Notes: generated by a model not told the origin, from the letters alone. A stretch of DNA of 64,000 bases from CBDFKK01 sp965248815 (GCA_965248815.1 CBDFKK010000008.1:2976001-3040000), one strand, 5' to 3'. Shown: positions 33,783 through 43,256, counted from the stretch's first letter. Numbers and translations are program-made.

Positions 33783-34820
33783 ATGTTCAACGTCGTAACT
33801 CAATGGCTACGAAAATCATCTCTAAGCATCTTTGCAGTTGTTGCGTTAAGTGGTGCGGGCACCCAAATTGCGGCGCAAGCCGCCGACGACGAAGAACTTC
33901 CCGTGCGACTCATTCCCAATATTCCGGAAAGCGCCGAAGCCTATTACGCACCGGACTCTTATCATGTGATTGCACAGACGCAGGACAAGGACGCCCAAAA
34001 GAAGGAAGGCCGCGAAACCGGCGGATTGACTTATATCTACACCGATGACGGCGAGAAGATTTGGCGCGTCAACGACCAAGGACAAGATGCGTGCTCTTAT
34101 TTCTTCCCCGATCAGAAGAAAGTCGTGTGGACATCGACGCGCGACAACTTGGACTTGCCTTTGGGCAATTGGTCGGACGAGCGCGACTACCCCACAGGTG
34201 CTGAACTCTACATTTCAGATCTCGACGGTTCGGACGTCAAACGCCTCACCGACAACGAATACTATGAAGCGGAAGTTTCTGTCTCGCCGGACGGCGAATG
34301 GGTCGTCTTCGGGCGGCAGATCGACGGCAAGATGGATCTCTGGCGCATGCGTGCGGACGGTTCGGAAGAGCAGCAGATCACGTTTTCAGAAGATTGGCAG
34401 GAAGGCGCGCCCTTTTATTTGCCCGACAGCGAGACCATCATGTTCCGCGCCTGGTCAAAAGAACTTTACGGCACTGTTTGCCCAACACCGATGACGGTAT
34501 TTACGATTAAGCACGACGGTAAAGGCCTCACTCAACATACCTTTGACGAAGACATGAATTGGGCGCCTTATCCCACGCCCGGCGGCAAGCATTATGTCTT
34601 TGTGCGCATTGTCGAGGATAACAACTGGGAAATTTTCTTGGGCTATCTCGACGGCAGCACGCCAAAGCGCCTGACATATAGCGAAGGCTTTGACGGCTTT
34701 CCGGCCGTATCGCCTGACGGCACCAAAATGCTTTTCGCACGCAGCACCGGCGGCGGCTTCATGTCAGGTCTTTACACCCATGTGATGGATATTTCGTCGC
34801 TCGGCGTCGGCCCGCAATAA
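33783..34820 (+). CDS. Exported TolB-like WD40/PD40 beta-propeller protein
   Basis: The start ATG 33783 has AAGGGAACAGG upstream and gives a signal peptide ending about residue 33 (FAVVALSGAGTQIAAQAA). The 345-residue product contains PD40/TolB-type propeller blades with SPDGEWVVFGRQIDGKMDLW, RADGSEEQQITF, TPGGKHYVFVRI and SPDGTKMLFARSTGGG. The sequence also has a Cys (DACSYFFPDQKKVVW) in the second blade. These propellers bind proteins or peptides in the periplasm. This is not the Tol-Pal TolB itself, because the N-terminal TolB domain is missing and no tol genes adjoin. It is transcribed towards the GPH transporter. Confidence 0.85.
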   Translation: MFNVVTQWLRKSSLSIFAVVALSGAGTQIAAQAADDEELPVRLIPNIPESAEAYYAPDSYHVIAQTQDKDAQKKEGRETGGLTYIYTDDGEKIWRVNDQGQDACSYFFPDQKKVVWTSTRDNLDLPLGNWSDERDYPTGAELYISDLDGSDVKRLTDNEYYEAEVSVSPDGEWVVFGRQIDGKMDLWRMRADGSEEQQITFSEDWQEGAPFYLPDSETIMFRAWSKELYGTVCPTPMTVFTIKHDGKGLTQHTFDEDMNWAPYPTPGGKHYVFVRIVEDNNWEIFLGYLDGSTPKRLTYSEGFDGFPAVSPDGTKMLFARSTGGGFMSGLYTHVMDISSLGVGPQ

Positions 34821-34823
34821 GAC

Positions 34824-36260
34824 TTACTTGTCACCCCCAACGAAGGTTTGCTCGGCTATGGCCGTTTCTGCGACGCCCGGGCTCATGCCTTTGAGGGTCT
34901 CATTGGTCAGGGTGTATTTGCGCAAAATCAAGAGACTGATTAGGTGGAGTAAAGCCGGCAAAATGACAAAGCCGATGCGAATACCCCAAAGGGCACTATC
35001 GGGCTGAACTCCACCAGCTTCGGTCGACTCCAGGTAGCCGGCGCCCGCCAGTATAAATCCAAAGAATACGCTGCCGAGCGCAAAGCTAATTTTCTCCGTT
35101 GCCGAATAAACGGCCGATAGCGCACCCTCGCGCGAGAGGCCACTGCGCTTGCGGTCGTACTCGATCGTATCGGTAAGACAGGAGAACGACATCAGGATGA
35201 AGCCGGTGTTGAAATAACCGATGCACAGTGCCGCCACGTAAACGGCCCACACGCTGTCAGGCCCTGCCAAAAACCAAACTTGCGTTGTAATCGAAAATAA
35301 AATTAGCGACCACGTATACGTTTTCAACTTGCCGAAGCGCGAAGCGAAGTACACCCATGTCGGCATCGTTGCTGTCGAAAAGACGGCCATTAGAATGATA
35401 ACCGTCGATAAAATTTCTAAGACGTTGATTTCAACAATATAAGTTATGTAGTACGCGATACCGGCATAGCCTATTCCGGCGCTGATATATTGAATAATAT
35501 TTGCGGTAATCAACGTCACGAACGGCTTGTTCTCTAGAGCGACCCTTATTTGATCGATCAGAGGCGTTGTGGTCTCCGATGCAGCAGTACCGCGCGCCTT
35601 TGCCGTGCCGAAAAAAACCAGAAGCGTCGAAAGAATAATAATGCTGCCCAATACGATTCCCATCATCGCATAGCCGTCGCGGCCACCCCCTGCCCAAGCG
35701 ACAAGACGCGGCGCTAAAGCGCCGCCGGCCAGGAGACCGACGTTCAAGAAAGTGTTACGAAATGAAAGGATTGTCGTGCGTTCGTCGGGGTCGTCGGACA
35801 TTTCCGATGCCATCGTTAGATACGTCACCGAGAACGCGGAAAAACCCGTACTCATGAGCGCGAACATCACGGTCATATAAACGGCCAACATGATTTGGCT
35901 AGTGATTCCTGGCACGTTGAAAAGAAAAAAGAATGAGAAGCCGGCGAAGAGTCCGCCCACCAAAATGAACGGCCGTCTTCGACCCCACCTTGTATTTGTC
36001 TTGTCGGAATAAACGCCAAAAAGCGGATCGGCAAAGAATACCCAAACTTTTGGAAGTAAAATTGCGAGCCCCGCAAATCCTGCCGCTAGGCCAAGCGTGT
36101 CCGTCATAAAGAAAAGAAGCAGCAGCGCAGGCGTGTCACGCATGATCTGACCGCCTACTTGACCGACGCCATAACCGAAATAGGTGGAAATCGGCAGTCG
36201 TCCCTCTGGCCGGTTTTTCATACCGTCCAAAGAACTGTGCGCGCGATCAAGTAACGTCAT
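34824..36260 (-). CDS. MFS transporter of the GPH (glycoside-pentoside-hexuronide:cation) family
   Basis: A protein of about 478 residues from ATG 36260, with GGACG upstream; the frame is open 25 codons further. Twelve membrane helices are expected. The diagnostic loop is ADPLFGVYSDKTNTRWGRRRP, the GPH/MelB signature in which the Asp residues line the cation and sugar site. The second half has YSATEKISFALGSVFFGFIL, also typical. GPH members import sugars or other organic compounds with Na+ or H+. No glycosidase or sugar catabolism gene is near; the closest neighbour is a UbiD-type decarboxylase, so the substrate may not be a sugar. The N-terminal start is uncertain. Confidence 0.87.
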   Translation of the reverse strand: MTLLDRAHSSLDGMKNRPEGRLPISTYFGYGVGQVGGQIMRDTPALLLLFFMTDTLGLAAGFAGLAILLPKVWVFFADPLFGVYSDKTNTRWGRRRPFILVGGLFAGFSFFFLFNVPGITSQIMLAVYMTVMFALMSTGFSAFSVTYLTMASEMSDDPDERTTILSFRNTFLNVGLLAGGALAPRLVAWAGGGRDGYAMMGIVLGSIIILSTLLVFFGTAKARGTAASETTTPLIDQIRVALENKPFVTLITANIIQYISAGIGYAGIAYYITYIVEINVLEILSTVIILMAVFSTATMPTWVYFASRFGKLKTYTWSLILFSITTQVWFLAGPDSVWAVYVAALCIGYFNTGFILMSFSCLTDTIEYDRKRSGLSREGALSAVYSATEKISFALGSVFFGFILAGAGYLESTEAGGVQPDSALWGIRIGFVILPALLHLISLLILRKYTLTNETLKGMSPGVAETAIAEQTFVGGDK

Positions 36261-36335
36261 GCTTCGTCCGTCGAATTTCGGTAATTTCCCCTCGCCAGTC
36301 CATGTTCCCACCGGGCGGCGAGGCTTGCGGCCCAA

Positions 36336-36475
36336 CGAAGGCGCGACCTTACACGAATTTTGACCGCCGTCACACGTTGGTTGAGGGGCTGCTTGCAGCT
36401 CAAAAAAGAGCGGCCCGCCTCGGGGGAAAGGCGGGCCGGAATGTGCACCGGGGGAGGGTGCAGGGAAAACTCAAA
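36336..36475. other. Intergenic stretch carrying terminator hairpins
   Basis: Beyond the terminator at 36402-36438, a second small hairpin is visible at 36443-36462 (TGCACC / GGTGCA). No coding signal. Confidence 0.5.
36402..36438 (-). terminator. Rho-independent terminator
   Basis: A perfect 10-bp stem (CGGCCCGCCT at 36411-36420 with AGGCGGGCCG at 36429-36438) has an 8-base loop. On the reverse strand it is followed by CTCTTTTTT. It lies about 40 bases beyond the 54-aa reverse-strand ORF and is the natural end of that transcript. Confidence 0.85.
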
Positions 36476-36640
36476 TCAAACAACGAGGTGTTTGGTCGCG
36501 ACGTCGATTGCCAATGTCAAACCGACCAAGGAAACAACGAAACTCGTCAAGACGGCGCATGGAATGAACGCAGCGCGAAGGTCTATCAGGCCCATAGAGA
36601 TCGGCTGAGCGCTCGCTTGATGTACTTCTGTCCTAATCAT
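36476..36640 (-). CDS. 54-aa single-pass membrane protein
   Basis: Not a recognised family, but well supported for its size. The ATG at 36640 has an excellent ribosome site (TTTAGGAGACAAGACA). The peptide starts MIRTEVHQASAQPISMGLID and carries one hydrophobic segment at about 24-45 (AFIPCAVLTSFVVSLVGLTL). A strong terminator sits 38 bases past the stop, giving a short monocistronic transcript. No other gene on this strand lies upstream nearer than UbiD at 36906. The function may be as a small regulator or structural part of a membrane complex, which is speculation. Confidence 0.6.
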   Translation of the reverse strand: MIRTEVHQASAQPISMGLIDLRAAFIPCAVLTSFVVSLVGLTLAIDVATKHLVV

Positions 36641-36905
36641 TGTCTTGTCTCCTAAATCTCGGCGGCTGGTCCCTGGGCCTGGCGAAAGACAGAGGGGGTG
36701 GCTTGTCTTCAGGGCCTTGCCCAACCGCCCGTTCAATTCAACGATGACAGTTATAGACACGACGCGTTTCGCCCCCATGTCGCCGGCCGACAAAATTGTT
36801 TCATTTGTTGCGGGGAAAAACGGGGGAATTTAGCTAAATTCTTGCGATGACGGCGGCGTCAAGGCCGCGATCGACCTCAATCCGCGCATGCAAGCGACCC
36901 AATCG

Positions 36906-38420
36906 CTATGAAGTTTTGCCAGAATGGTTTTGCCAATACTCATTCCATTTCTCGTCAACCAAATCGAATGCATTACCGCAGTGTTCTTCAAAGGCCGTGC
37001 GCGACAGAGGCGGCCAGGCCTCGTGCCCGCCTTCATCGGCAAACTGGCGCGTGGCGTCGATGACCATTTTGCTGCTCAGCCCACGGACTGTTCGACTGGG
37101 ATCCGGCATCTGCAGATGGGCTTGCGGAAACATGATGCTCGCGCTGGGTTGCCAGCGAGCAGCCATGGCGTGGAACACTTCGTGGGGTGACAGAATATTG
37201 ATGTCGCTGTCGACGACAATTGCCACCTTAACGGTTGGATTTGCGGCAATAACTTGGCCCGCTTGCATCCCCTCCCCTGCAAATTTCTTGTCGATGGCGG
37301 CGATCAGAATGCCACTGGCGGATGGAAACAAATTGACTGCAGTTAGATTCGGAATTTGCTTTTTGAACGTTCGCGTGTAACCCGCAACGACGGGCGCGCG
37401 GATCATGTCGGCGGTAATGCCCGTATAAGAGTTGAAAAAGATGGGCAAATGGCGGTGGGTGATCGCCGTGATGTTCATGAAGAAGTTGTCACGCTTCATC
37501 GGCCCCATATAGCCGTACATTTCGGCGTAAGGCCCCTCGTCTTCTGCTTCCGCTAGCGGCACTTCTCCTTCAATGATCATTTCGGCTTCAGCGGGCACCA
37601 AGATGTCGCTGGTCTCGCATTTCACGACGCGAACGGGGCTTCCCCTCAACCCGCCCGCAACCTCGAGTTCGTCTTCGCCGAAGCCTGAGAGTTTGGACGT
37701 GCTCACCGACCAGATGATCGGATCGACGCCCAGGGCAATCGCAATCTTCGCCGTCTTGTCGCCGCGCGCCTTCATCATCCGCAGAATGCGACCGCCATGC
37801 TGACCGGGATTGGCATTCATGCCGATCTTGGTTTTGCCCTTCACTTGACAGCGATAGGTTCCGACATTGCGGCCGAATTTAGGATCCTGGATAAACACCG
37901 CGCCGGTGTTGATGTAACGCCCAGCATCGGCGGGATTATTTTTGAACCAGGGAAAGTCCAAAATATCGACATCACCATTTTGGATGATCACTTCCTTACA
38001 CGGACTATCATGTTGTTCGACTGGCAAGGGCGCTTCACGCCGCCATTGGCCGCCCTCATTAAGGCTGCCCATGACTTTCTCCAGCACCCGCCGATACATA
38101 ACCTCCGGATCATCCACAATATCGTCAACGCCGAACACCATGGCCTCGACGTCCCAGCCATTATAGAGATTGCCGACGACGGCGCCGTCTCGCCACGCGC
38201 CCTCGATTTTGGTGCGCTCAATGAGAAACGCTGGCGTGCCCTCCCGGCCCTTTTTGTCGAGCATGCGGTAAGCAAAGGCCGTCGCCTCGTAGCGGTCTTG
38301 GTCCATCTCCGGGATGCGCACGAGCCGGCCCCGCGCCTCCAAGGCGGCGATAAAGTCGCGCATTGAATCATACGGTCCTGTGGATTTCACATTCTTGGTT
38401 AACGGCAGGCTGGTGGACAT
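36906..38420 (-). CDS. UbiD family prenylated-FMN decarboxylase
   Basis: A 504-residue cytoplasmic enzyme. UbiD-type proteins use prenylated FMN to (de)carboxylate aromatic or alpha,beta-unsaturated acids. Seen here are the N-terminal alpha/beta domain (SMRDFIAALEARGRLVRI), the prFMN-domain block GTYRCQVKGKTKIGMNANPGQH, and EDEGPYAEMYGYMG, which carries the two Glu of the catalytic E-x(4)-E region. A C-terminal dimerisation domain follows (VAIVVDSDINILSPHEVF). No UbiX prenyltransferase lies in the window. The DHHHPA-like ubiquinone context is absent, so it is probably a catabolic (aromatic acid) member rather than the ubiquinone enzyme. Substrate unknown. Confidence 0.9.
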   Translation of the reverse strand: MSTSLPLTKNVKSTGPYDSMRDFIAALEARGRLVRIPEMDQDRYEATAFAYRMLDKKGREGTPAFLIERTKIEGAWRDGAVVGNLYNGWDVEAMVFGVDDIVDDPEVMYRRVLEKVMGSLNEGGQWRREAPLPVEQHDSPCKEVIIQNGDVDILDFPWFKNNPADAGRYINTGAVFIQDPKFGRNVGTYRCQVKGKTKIGMNANPGQHGGRILRMMKARGDKTAKIAIALGVDPIIWSVSTSKLSGFGEDELEVAGGLRGSPVRVVKCETSDILVPAEAEMIIEGEVPLAEAEDEGPYAEMYGYMGPMKRDNFFMNITAITHRHLPIFFNSYTGITADMIRAPVVAGYTRTFKKQIPNLTAVNLFPSASGILIAAIDKKFAGEGMQAGQVIAANPTVKVAIVVDSDINILSPHEVFHAMAARWQPSASIMFPQAHLQMPDPSRTVRGLSSKMVIDATRQFADEGGHEAWPPLSRTAFEEHCGNAFDLVDEKWNEYWQNHSGKTS

Positions 38421-38539
38421 GTTAGGAATTCCGCCAAAAATTGTTGGATTTGGACCCTATCTTGCAACGCTAGCTCAATACACTTTGCCATGATAAGTTG
38501 TCCCAAATCGGGATAGTTCGTAGTGAGAGGATGGGGGAC

Positions 38540-39184
38540 ATGCTCCAAGTTATCAAATTCTTTGCAGCGGTAGGCATTGCGCTTGCCATCGCCACGCCGG
38601 CATCGGCGGTGCTTATACATAGTGATGCCACTTTTGATCGCACCACGTGGGAGAACAATGTCCCAGGTATAATTACGAACAACCCTATTGATAATGCCAC
38701 GCCATCGGCAATGGTGATCAATTTAGGCTTCGGCGTAACGTCGACGGCAAGCAATCTCAATGGATTTCAGCATGAAGTCTCCACTGCGGGAGGTCAGCCG
38801 CCCGGTAACAAGTTTGTCGCTCGTATCGGTGATAATGCCATCATGTCGGTCACTTGGGACTTCGGATCACCTATCATCGCATTTGGCGCCGATTGGCTGG
38901 GTGCGCAAAACATCTTTGTGACCGCCGACTTTGACGGCACGGGCCCTCAATCGTTTGAAGTCGACGCCCAAATTGGCAGCGCCTCCGGATTCCTCGGTTT
39001 TATTGGAACGACGCCGTTCTCAAGCGTCACACTTAGCGGCCGAGCAAACGGCGATTTCTTCAGTGTCGACAATTTGTCGTTCGCCGCCGCGCCATCCGGC
39101 AACGTGCCCGAGCCCAGCACACTCGCGCTGATCGGTTTTGGTTTGGCGGGACTCGGCTTTGCGCGAAAGCGGCGTAGCGTTTAG
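38540..39184 (+). CDS. PEP-CTERM sorting domain protein
   Basis: A protein of 214 residues; ATG 38540 gives a signal peptide (VIKFFAAVGIALAIATPASA), and an ATG three codons earlier is also possible. The mature part is a Gly/Ser/Asn-rich beta-sandwich with no Cys. The C-terminus is a textbook PEP-CTERM signal: VPEPSTLALIGFGLAGLGFA followed by RKRRSV. Such tails are cut by an exosortase in the inner membrane before export to the cell surface or extracellular polymer. No exosortase or exopolysaccharide gene is in the window, so the processing machinery must be elsewhere. A strong terminator follows 24 bases after the stop. Confidence 0.92.
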   Translation: MLQVIKFFAAVGIALAIATPASAVLIHSDATFDRTTWENNVPGIITNNPIDNATPSAMVINLGFGVTSTASNLNGFQHEVSTAGGQPPGNKFVARIGDNAIMSVTWDFGSPIIAFGADWLGAQNIFVTADFDGTGPQSFEVDAQIGSASGFLGFIGTTPFSSVTLSGRANGDFFSVDNLSFAAAPSGNVPEPSTLALIGFGLAGLGFARKRRSV

Positions 39185-39207
39185 TCAAATAACTAGAATC
39201 AGACATG

Positions 39208-39238
39208 AAAAAGCGGCCTCGTAGGGCCGCTTTTTTTC
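39208..39238 (+). terminator. Bidirectional Rho-independent terminator
   Basis: AAAAAGCGGCC (39208-39218) pairs with GGCCGC plus T-tract (39225-39237) around a 6-base loop. It ends the PEP-CTERM gene and, read in reverse, the convergent TPR lipoprotein gene. Confidence 0.9.
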
Positions 39239-39256
39239 TGCGCGAATATCAGTCGC

Positions 39257-40964
39257 TTAGAAGCGCGACGAGGTCAGTGTGACATCCGCTTCGGCGAAAG
39301 CTTGAGCATATCGCTCTTCAATCTCTTGTGCCTGGGTATCCTTATTTTGCGCGCGCAGGCTTTTCGCAAGACCAAACAGCGCGTAGCCGTTTTCAACGTT
39401 GTGGCGCAGGTCAGCCCAATAGACCGTTTCGGTTTCCTTGGCATAGCCCGCCTCGAGCAAAACCGCGCCCAACGTGTGACGCACCGGGAAGTACCAATTG
39501 GGGGGATCGTCGTAGGTCAATCCTTCTTCGATCCGCACAGCGCGCTCAAGATGCGCGATCGCCGTCTCATCGTCGCCCGTCGCAGCGGCAATTTCACCGG
39601 TCAGCACTTCCGAGGCAATCGTCGCCAAAGGCGTTGCATCGTTGAGGCCGATGAACGTAGCAGCATTTTCAAGCTCGTCTTTGATGGCGTTGAGCTTTGA
39701 CAGCTCCGCGCGCGCTGCGGTAATTTTCCTTGTTGAGATAAGCAAGACCCCGCGAGTAATGCCAAATGGCCACTAGGTATCGCGCGTCTTCTCGGGGCAT
39801 AGGTTCCGCCAAAATCTCGTCCCACTTGCCGAAACGCACCAGTGTGACTTGCGGCAACGCCAAGAAGAATTGGTAGAGCGCAATGACGTTGGGATCCAAG
39901 TCTGACGGAATTCGTTCAACAATGCGGTGCGCCGACGCGATCGCCGTCTCGCTTTGACCAGCCATTGCAGCGGACCAATTCAAGAAATGAATATTGTGAG
40001 GATAATAAAGCAAGGGATAGAAGCCCTGCGCCTGGCATTGCGCGATATAACCTTCGTCGACTTCGACCGCTTTGGCATTGGTTCTGACGGAATCGGCATA
40101 GCGGCCTGTCCAGACATAAATATGCGACGGCATGTGAATCAGATGCCCTGCGCCCGGCGTCAATCCAGCCAGCCGATCGGCTGTTTCTTCAGCTTGGGCA
40201 GGATCACGAGCTTCGAGGGCGTGAATGTGCAAGTGCAGCGCACCGGCATGTTCAGGGTTCTCTTCAATCACCGATTCCAAAGTCGCTAAAATAAATTCGG
40301 TGTTCTCGTACGGCGCGCCGTCTGGTGCCCAATAGTTCCAAGGGCGCAAGTTCATAAGCGCGTCGGCGTAGATCGTCGCCGCATCCAAATCGCTCGGAAA
40401 GCGGTCGTGGACGCCGGCCATGGCATTGGCAAAAGCAAGATCCAATGCTGCCCGATCAGCATCGGGATCTTCTGAGTAGCGCAACGCCAGCGCCTCGATG
40501 TATGCCCGCTCAAGTTCCGATACCTCGAATTTGAGTGCCACTGCCTTTTGAATAGCTTCATAAGCGGGAGCGATATTTTCAGGTTGCATCGGCAGATTGA
40601 GATTTGATCCAAGAATGAATGCCTCACCCCAATAGGCCATGGCGTTTTTCGGATCGGCCCGCGCAGCTTCTTGATAAGCGCGCCGTGCTTCAGCGTGATT
40701 GAAGCCATAGGTCAGACGCAATCCTTGGTCGAAGAAATATTGAGATCTTTCAGAGTCCGTTGTGACGCGGTGGCTGTGTTCACCCAGACCGTCAAGAACG
40801 GGTGCAAGTTGACCCTCCTCAGGGGGCGCTGACGGATCAAAAGCATCCCGCTCGTCCGTCCATATATTTCTGACGTCCAAATTAGAAAAGTCCGGTGGAT
40901 CGAAGTCCGCACATCCTGTGACGATTCCAAGGGCAAGGACTGAAGTCAAACGTACGGAACGCAT
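39257..40964 (-). pseudogene. TPR lipoprotein, split by a frameshift
   Basis: The first frame starts at ATG 40964, with signal and lipobox GIVTGC, then TPR repeats (GLRLTYGFNHAEARRAYQEA; NAMAYWGEAF; HIHALEARDPAQAEETADRL). It reaches WHYSRGLAYLNKEN near 39724. There the homologous continuation (KITAARAELSKLNAIKDELE ...) switches to another frame and runs to 39257. Removing one base in the CC/TTTT run around 39724-39731 would join the two parts into one 568-residue protein. The run is short, so a sequencing slip is possible. Homologous proteins are exported TPR repeat proteins of unknown role. If the frameshift is real, the product lacks its last 140 residues. Confidence 0.85.
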
Positions 40965-41157
40965 TTGGCGAATCTCCCTCTAAGAATTCTCAAGTCTTGT
41001 ATCCGCGCAAGGCAGACACGAGCCAGCCCCTTCTTGCCCACGATCTGCATCTTAATCAATGCAAAGCGATCAAGCTTAGGCGAATTGTGCCGAACCGGCT
41101 TTTCGTCCTTATGTCGACCCGCGCCTCTATTGTTTCAATTGTGTCGGACGTCAACCA

Positions 41158-41958
41158 TTAGGGTGCTTGAGGGCCGCTGGCAAATTCTATCAATTCATAC
41201 TCATAAGGGCCGGGAAAGAACTTGTACTTGATCAATGTAAAATCCGGTTCGGTCAACCACATTTCCGACATGCCGGGCATCAAAAAGTGATTGGTCTCGA
41301 AGGTCCCGGCGGGGACTTCAATTGTCTCCTTGCCAAGCCATTCGATTTTGCTCGGCATTTTGACTTTGAGACCGACATTGGTTTCATCAGCTTTCATGGC
41401 TTTGCCGATTGCTTGTTCCGACGCGCCCGCGCTGACCGAAGCAACGACCGTATAGGATTGCTCGCCGCCTTGTTCAAAGTCATACGGACTAAAGTGAAGC
41501 GCATCGGCCGTGATAGGACCGATCATGAGACTGAATTCATCGGGGACCTCAACCTCGTCAGTAAAAACGAAATCGTTGACCTGCACCCGGCTCGTCATTT
41601 TGTCCCCATCAACGACCGTGTTCGTCGTCGTTATGACGTCGTTTACCCACGTCGTCTTGTACATCGACATGGGCCGGAATTCTTTGTCGACGCGAAGCAC
41701 GGAACTGGTTTCCATATGGTCTTCGAAAACGCTGTACCACATGGTGTACGTGCGCGACCCATCCAGGTGTTGAACCATGCGGAATTCTTCGAAGCCGCGC
41801 TGGCGCTGGTCATCGGCAACCCGGTACATATATTTGCCATTCGCCCATTTGACGATGGATGGATTTTCGTTAGCTGCGATTTCCGCAACGTCTTGTGCCC
41901 AGAGCGAGCTGCATGCGATGGCAAATCCCAAAACTGATACAGAAAGAAGACGATACAT
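41158..41958 (-). CDS. Hypothetical exported protein (beta-rich)
   Basis: ATG 41958 is chosen for its GGAAGGA site and the signal peptide it creates (MYRLLSVSVLGFAIACSSLWAQ; the FAIAC could alternatively be a weak lipobox). The 266-residue product is rich in beta strands and aromatics, with paired blocks like QRGFEEFRMVQHLDGSRTYT and KIEWLGKETIEVPAGTFETN. The latter, 'E-x-x-x-VPAGTFxT-x-x', resembles the DUF3108 family of outer-envelope proteins, a tentative match. A reverse-complement frame of 256 codons opposes it, but has no features of its own. Function unknown. Confidence 0.75.
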   Translation of the reverse strand: MYRLLSVSVLGFAIACSSLWAQDVAEIAANENPSIVKWANGKYMYRVADDQRQRGFEEFRMVQHLDGSRTYTMWYSVFEDHMETSSVLRVDKEFRPMSMYKTTWVNDVITTTNTVVDGDKMTSRVQVNDFVFTDEVEVPDEFSLMIGPITADALHFSPYDFEQGGEQSYTVVASVSAGASEQAIGKAMKADETNVGLKVKMPSKIEWLGKETIEVPAGTFETNHFLMPGMSEMWLTEPDFTLIKYKFFPGPYEYELIEFASGPQAP

Positions 41959-42222
41959 GATAATTTTTCCTTCCGATTTTGATGCGGTTTCGATCACATG
42001 GCCAACCGCAGCAATCTACTTGAGTTTCTGCATATAACCTGGCGAGTTTATCATGAGCTGCACCTTGCGGACATATGGACGCGCCATCGCCGCCAGCAGG
42101 CGAAATTGACCTCCTAGGTGACGTCGAACTTGTCAACGCTTGCCATTGCCGGCGCTGGTGCGGTCATGACCTTAGCCCTATCATCTTTTACAAACGACTC
42201 GTCTATGTAAGGGAGACCGACC

Positions 42223-43005
42223 ATGTTCCGATGGCTTGCACAAAAGATAAGTCGGTCAATTGTTCGGTATCTGGAACAGCCGTCCCGATTTTATGAGCCT
42301 TTTTCCATTTCGGATTCGCAAGAGTTAAAAAGATGCCTCAAACCGGGTGACATTCTTCTCGTGGAGGGCAACAAACGCATCAGCGGCATAATTAAATATT
42401 TGACTCAATCAACATGGTCACACGCCGCCTTTTATGTCGGCGAGGCATTCGGTCCTACGCGCGATGGCGGGGAAGCATTGACCTTTATAGAAGCCAACGC
42501 CAGAGATGGCGTGATCGCAACGCCCCTCTCATCCTATTCCAAATTCAACACCCGGATTTGTCGCCCCGTAAACATGGATGATGACGACCGCACAAAGGTA
42601 GTTGAATTCATGAAGTCGAGTGTGGGTATGCAATACGACACCAAGAACATCATTGACCTGTTGCGTTACCTATTTCCCTATCCGCCCGTTCCCGTTCGAT
42701 GGCGGCGGCGGATGTTGGCGCTTGGCAGCGGCGACCCCACTCGCGCAATATGTTCGTCTCTCATTGCGCAAGCCTTTCAAAAAGTTCGCTATCCGATCTT
42801 GCCCAACATAAGAGCGAAAGAGGTAGGGGGCGATGATGCACGGTTTACAGTGGAGGAAATCCTTCACATCCGGCACCACACTCTGTTTACTCCCCGCGAT
42901 TTCGATGTCTCTCCTTACTTCGCGGTGATCAAGCCAACCCTCGAAAAAGGCTTCGACTACAAGAGTTTGGTATGGGCCGAGGCGAGTAAGACGGAAACGG
43001 CCTAG
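42223..43005 (+). CDS. YebB/YiiX-like permuted papain-fold cysteine hydrolase
   Basis: A 260-residue protein with a strong ribosome site (AAGGGAGACC). The order of catalytic motifs is that of circularly permuted NlpC/P60 (LRAT/YiiX) enzymes: LKPGDILLVEG, then the His in STWSHAAFYVG, and last the Cys in AICSSLIAQAF. The Glu in FIEANARDGV is the likely third polar residue. E. coli YebB/YiiX have this architecture; substrates may be lipids or peptidoglycan peptides. There is no signal peptide; the N-terminus is basic (RWLAQKISRSIVRYLE), which suggests a peripheral membrane location. A terminator follows about 120 bases downstream. Confidence 0.85.
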   Translation: MFRWLAQKISRSIVRYLEQPSRFYEPFSISDSQELKRCLKPGDILLVEGNKRISGIIKYLTQSTWSHAAFYVGEAFGPTRDGGEALTFIEANARDGVIATPLSSYSKFNTRICRPVNMDDDDRTKVVEFMKSSVGMQYDTKNIIDLLRYLFPYPPVPVRWRRRMLALGSGDPTRAICSSLIAQAFQKVRYPILPNIRAKEVGGDDARFTVEEILHIRHHTLFTPRDFDVSPYFAVIKPTLEKGFDYKSLVWAEASKTETA

Positions 43006-43125
43006 GGCGCGCCAGCGACTCTGAAGCCGGTGGCGTTGAACTTTCTCGACTGGGGATTAATTTGGGCGCGAACGGCGGCCACATTCAATTCCAAGTGCAC
43101 TTTATGAAAGTTGTATAAAAACTAA

Positions 43126-43157
43126 AGGAGCGGTCTAAAAGGCCGCTCCTCTTATTT
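43126..43157 (+). terminator. Terminator-like hairpin
   Basis: AGGAGCGG (43126-43133) pairs with CCGCTCCT (43143-43150) around a 9-base loop, and is followed by CTTATTT. It lies about 120 bases after the YebB-like gene. The T-tract is weak on this strand; on the reverse strand a TTTAGTTTTT run follows. Confidence 0.6.
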
Positions 43158-43256
43158 GCGCGTGACCGCAACTCAATCCCCCAGACTGTTCCGACTTGCA
43201 TCTATCGTCAGTGCCCTTTTACGCAAGACGACTGCTCCGATACTGCCGGGAGGGGT

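Noticed and set aside
37797..38366. 189-codon forward frame opposite UbiD
   Set aside because: Complement of a strongly conserved enzyme; no independent features.
41167..41937. 256-codon open frame on the forward strand opposite the exported protein at 41158-41958
   Set aside because: No ribosome site, signal or domain; composition is that of a complement frame, and the reverse-strand gene has signal peptide and ribosome site.
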